Origin: Candidatus Omnitrophota bacterium
GTDB taxonomy: Bacteria > NPL-UPA2 > BS750m-G34
Assembly (NCBI GenBank): GCA_030640045.1
Contig: DAOWKF010000123.1
Location: 1 to 6,606 of the forward strand
Direction: 5' to 3'
DNA: 6,606 nucleotides
Part shown: in pieces, positions 5,681-6,606 of the stretch
How the letters are laid out: each line of letters begins with the position of its first letter
How positions within the stretch are numbered: the first letter of the stretch is position 1
Position numbers and translations under genes: made by a program
The notes under the pieces: model-generated
The model's input: the letters and a program-made list of their open reading frames with translations, nothing else
Told to the model about the DNA's origin: nothing
Databases searched by the model: none

Positions 5681-6606
5681 ATGAAGGCTATTGTATTACT
5701 CTCAGGCGGGCTTGACAGCATCCTTGCTGCAAAATTGCTGCTGGAGCAGGGGATTGAGCTTGAGGCCATTAATTTTCTGACAGTTTTTAAACCCGGCATC
5801 AGGTGCGATGCCCGCGTGGTACAGAGCGAATCTGCTGCAGATCAACTCGGAATAAAATTAAAAGTTAATGAGATAAGCAGGGAATATCTCGAGATAGTAA
5901 AAAATCCAAAGCACGGCTACGGTCGCAACCTGAACCCGTGCATTGATTGCCGTATATTTATGTTTAAGAAGGCAGGAGAGTACATGAGCGAGAGCAATGT
6001 ATCCTTTCTTGTTACAGGTGAAGTCTTGGGTGAGAGGCCTATGTCCCAGCGCATGGAGGCAATGCGGCTTATAGAGAGGGAGAGTGGTCTGGAGGGGCTT
6101 ATCTTAAGGCCTCTTTCTGCTAAACTTTTTCCGGAAACTTTGCCGGAAAAAGAGAGGTGGGTGGATAGGGACAAGTTTCTCGCCATGCAAGGCCGTTCCC
6201 GCAAACCCCAGATAAAATTAGCAGAGGAGTTGGGTATATCTGATTATCCATTCCCGGCAGGCGGATGCCTTTTAACTGACAGGGGTTTTTCATGCCGCTT
6301 AAGGGACCTTATGAAATATACCAGCGCTTTTGCAGTTAAAGACGTAAAATTTTTAAAATTAGGCAGACACTTCCGCCTTAATAATATGGCGAAACTTGTT
6401 GTCGGAAGAAATGAAAAGGAAAACGCGAGGTTATCTGAGATGGCTGAGGAGTCGGACCTTTATTTTACTCCGTCGGATGTCCAAGGCCCCCTTGCCATCG
6501 GCAGGGGTCCATTCGGCGCTGACGATATCCTTCTCGCCTCTCGTATTCTAGCCAGGTATTCTGATCGCAATGGCAGTGATGCTGTTAAGGTAATGTGCTC
6601 AAGGAA
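5681..6606 (+). CDS. PP-loop ATPase, ThiI/MnmA-like tRNA thiolation protein with NFACT-R-like tail (3' end cut off)
   Basis: An open frame of 308 codons runs from ATG 5681 off the right edge. The protein begins directly with a PP-loop: 'MKAIVLLSGGLDSILAAKLL', with SGGLDS at 8-13 for ATP binding and adenylation. It therefore lacks the N-terminal ferredoxin-like and THUMP domains of classical ThiI. Further motifs are 'NPCIDC' (85-90), 'TGEVLGERPMSQR' (112-124), 'GRSRKPQIKLAEELGI' (171-186) and 'PAGGCLLTD' (192-200). Cys87, Cys90 and Cys196 form a CxxC...C set like the iron-sulfur ligands of TtuA/TtcA-type thiolases. From about 221 the tail ('VGRNEKEN', 'ASRILARYS') resembles the NFACT-R RNA-binding domain. 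The likely role is tRNA thiolation in the cytoplasm; the modified base is unknown. There is no Shine-Dalgarno match before the start, but the PP-loop at residue 8 and the upstream stop at 5654 support it. Confidence 0.85.
   Translation, partial: MKAIVLLSGGLDSILAAKLLLEQGIELEAINFLTVFKPGIRCDARVVQSESAADQLGIKLKVNEISREYLEIVKNPKHGYGRNLNPCIDCRIFMFKKAGEYMSESNVSFLVTGEVLGERPMSQRMEAMRLIERESGLEGLILRPLSAKLFPETLPEKERWVDRDKFLAMQGRSRKPQIKLAEELGISDYPFPAGGCLLTDRGFSCRLRDLMKYTSAFAVKDVKFLKLGRHFRLNNMAKLVVGRNEKENARLSEMAEESDLYFTPSDVQGPLAIGRGPFGADDILLASRILARYSDRNGSDAVKVMCSR

Noticed and set aside
5917..6204. Antisense open frame of 95 codons opposite the PP-loop gene
   Set aside because: It is a shadow of the + strand gene, which has SGGLDS, CxxC and NFACT-R-like motifs; the antisense product has no recognisable features.

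Overview
The window is a dense stretch of bacterial biosynthetic genes, all on the + strand. In order it holds the 3' end of murA (peptidoglycan), then hisC, hisB, hisA, an exported coiled-coil protein of unknown function, hisI, trpE and trpG. It ends inside a PP-loop ATPase gene related to tRNA thiolation enzymes, which runs off the right edge. Base composition looks intermediate (an impression, not counted). MurA next to a split his cluster, and a coiled-coil protein ending in a small Gly-rich beta domain, suggest an uncultured Gram-negative-type lineage such as Omnitrophota or a deltaproteobacterial relative. That placement is an inference of low confidence.

Layout: murA ends at 167. A 60-base gap (168-227) holds two repeat-like pieces: a 'TGGGGACAGACAC' stretch and a perfect GC-rich hairpin. 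From 228 to 5640 seven genes follow without one intergenic base, each overlapping the next by 1 to 55 bases, so they almost certainly form one translationally coupled transcript. After trpG a 40-base AT-rich gap carries a plausible sigma70-type promoter (TTGAGA, 17 bases, TATAAA) for the last gene.

How the genes work together: HisI (PR-AMP cyclohydrolase), HisA (ProFAR isomerase), HisB (IGP dehydratase) and HisC (aminotransferase) catalyse four steps of histidine synthesis. TrpE and TrpG form anthranilate synthase, the first committed step to tryptophan. The gene order looks like the common series murA-hisG-hisD-hisC-hisB-hisH-hisA-hisF-hisI with hisG/hisD, hisH and hisF removed. The place where hisF would be is taken by the coiled-coil gene. 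The missing functions must be encoded elsewhere if the pathway is complete.

The less ordinary points are these: the unknown exported coiled-coil gene inside the his operon; the joint absence of both subunits of imidazole-glycerol-phosphate synthase; three coding stretches (in hisA, in the coiled-coil gene linker and in the trpE linker) that look like dispersed palindromic repeats read in frame; and a minimal ThiI/TtuA-like thiolase with a CxxC...C pattern and an NFACT-R-like tail. I see no CRISPR array, tRNA, rRNA, transposase or phage gene.
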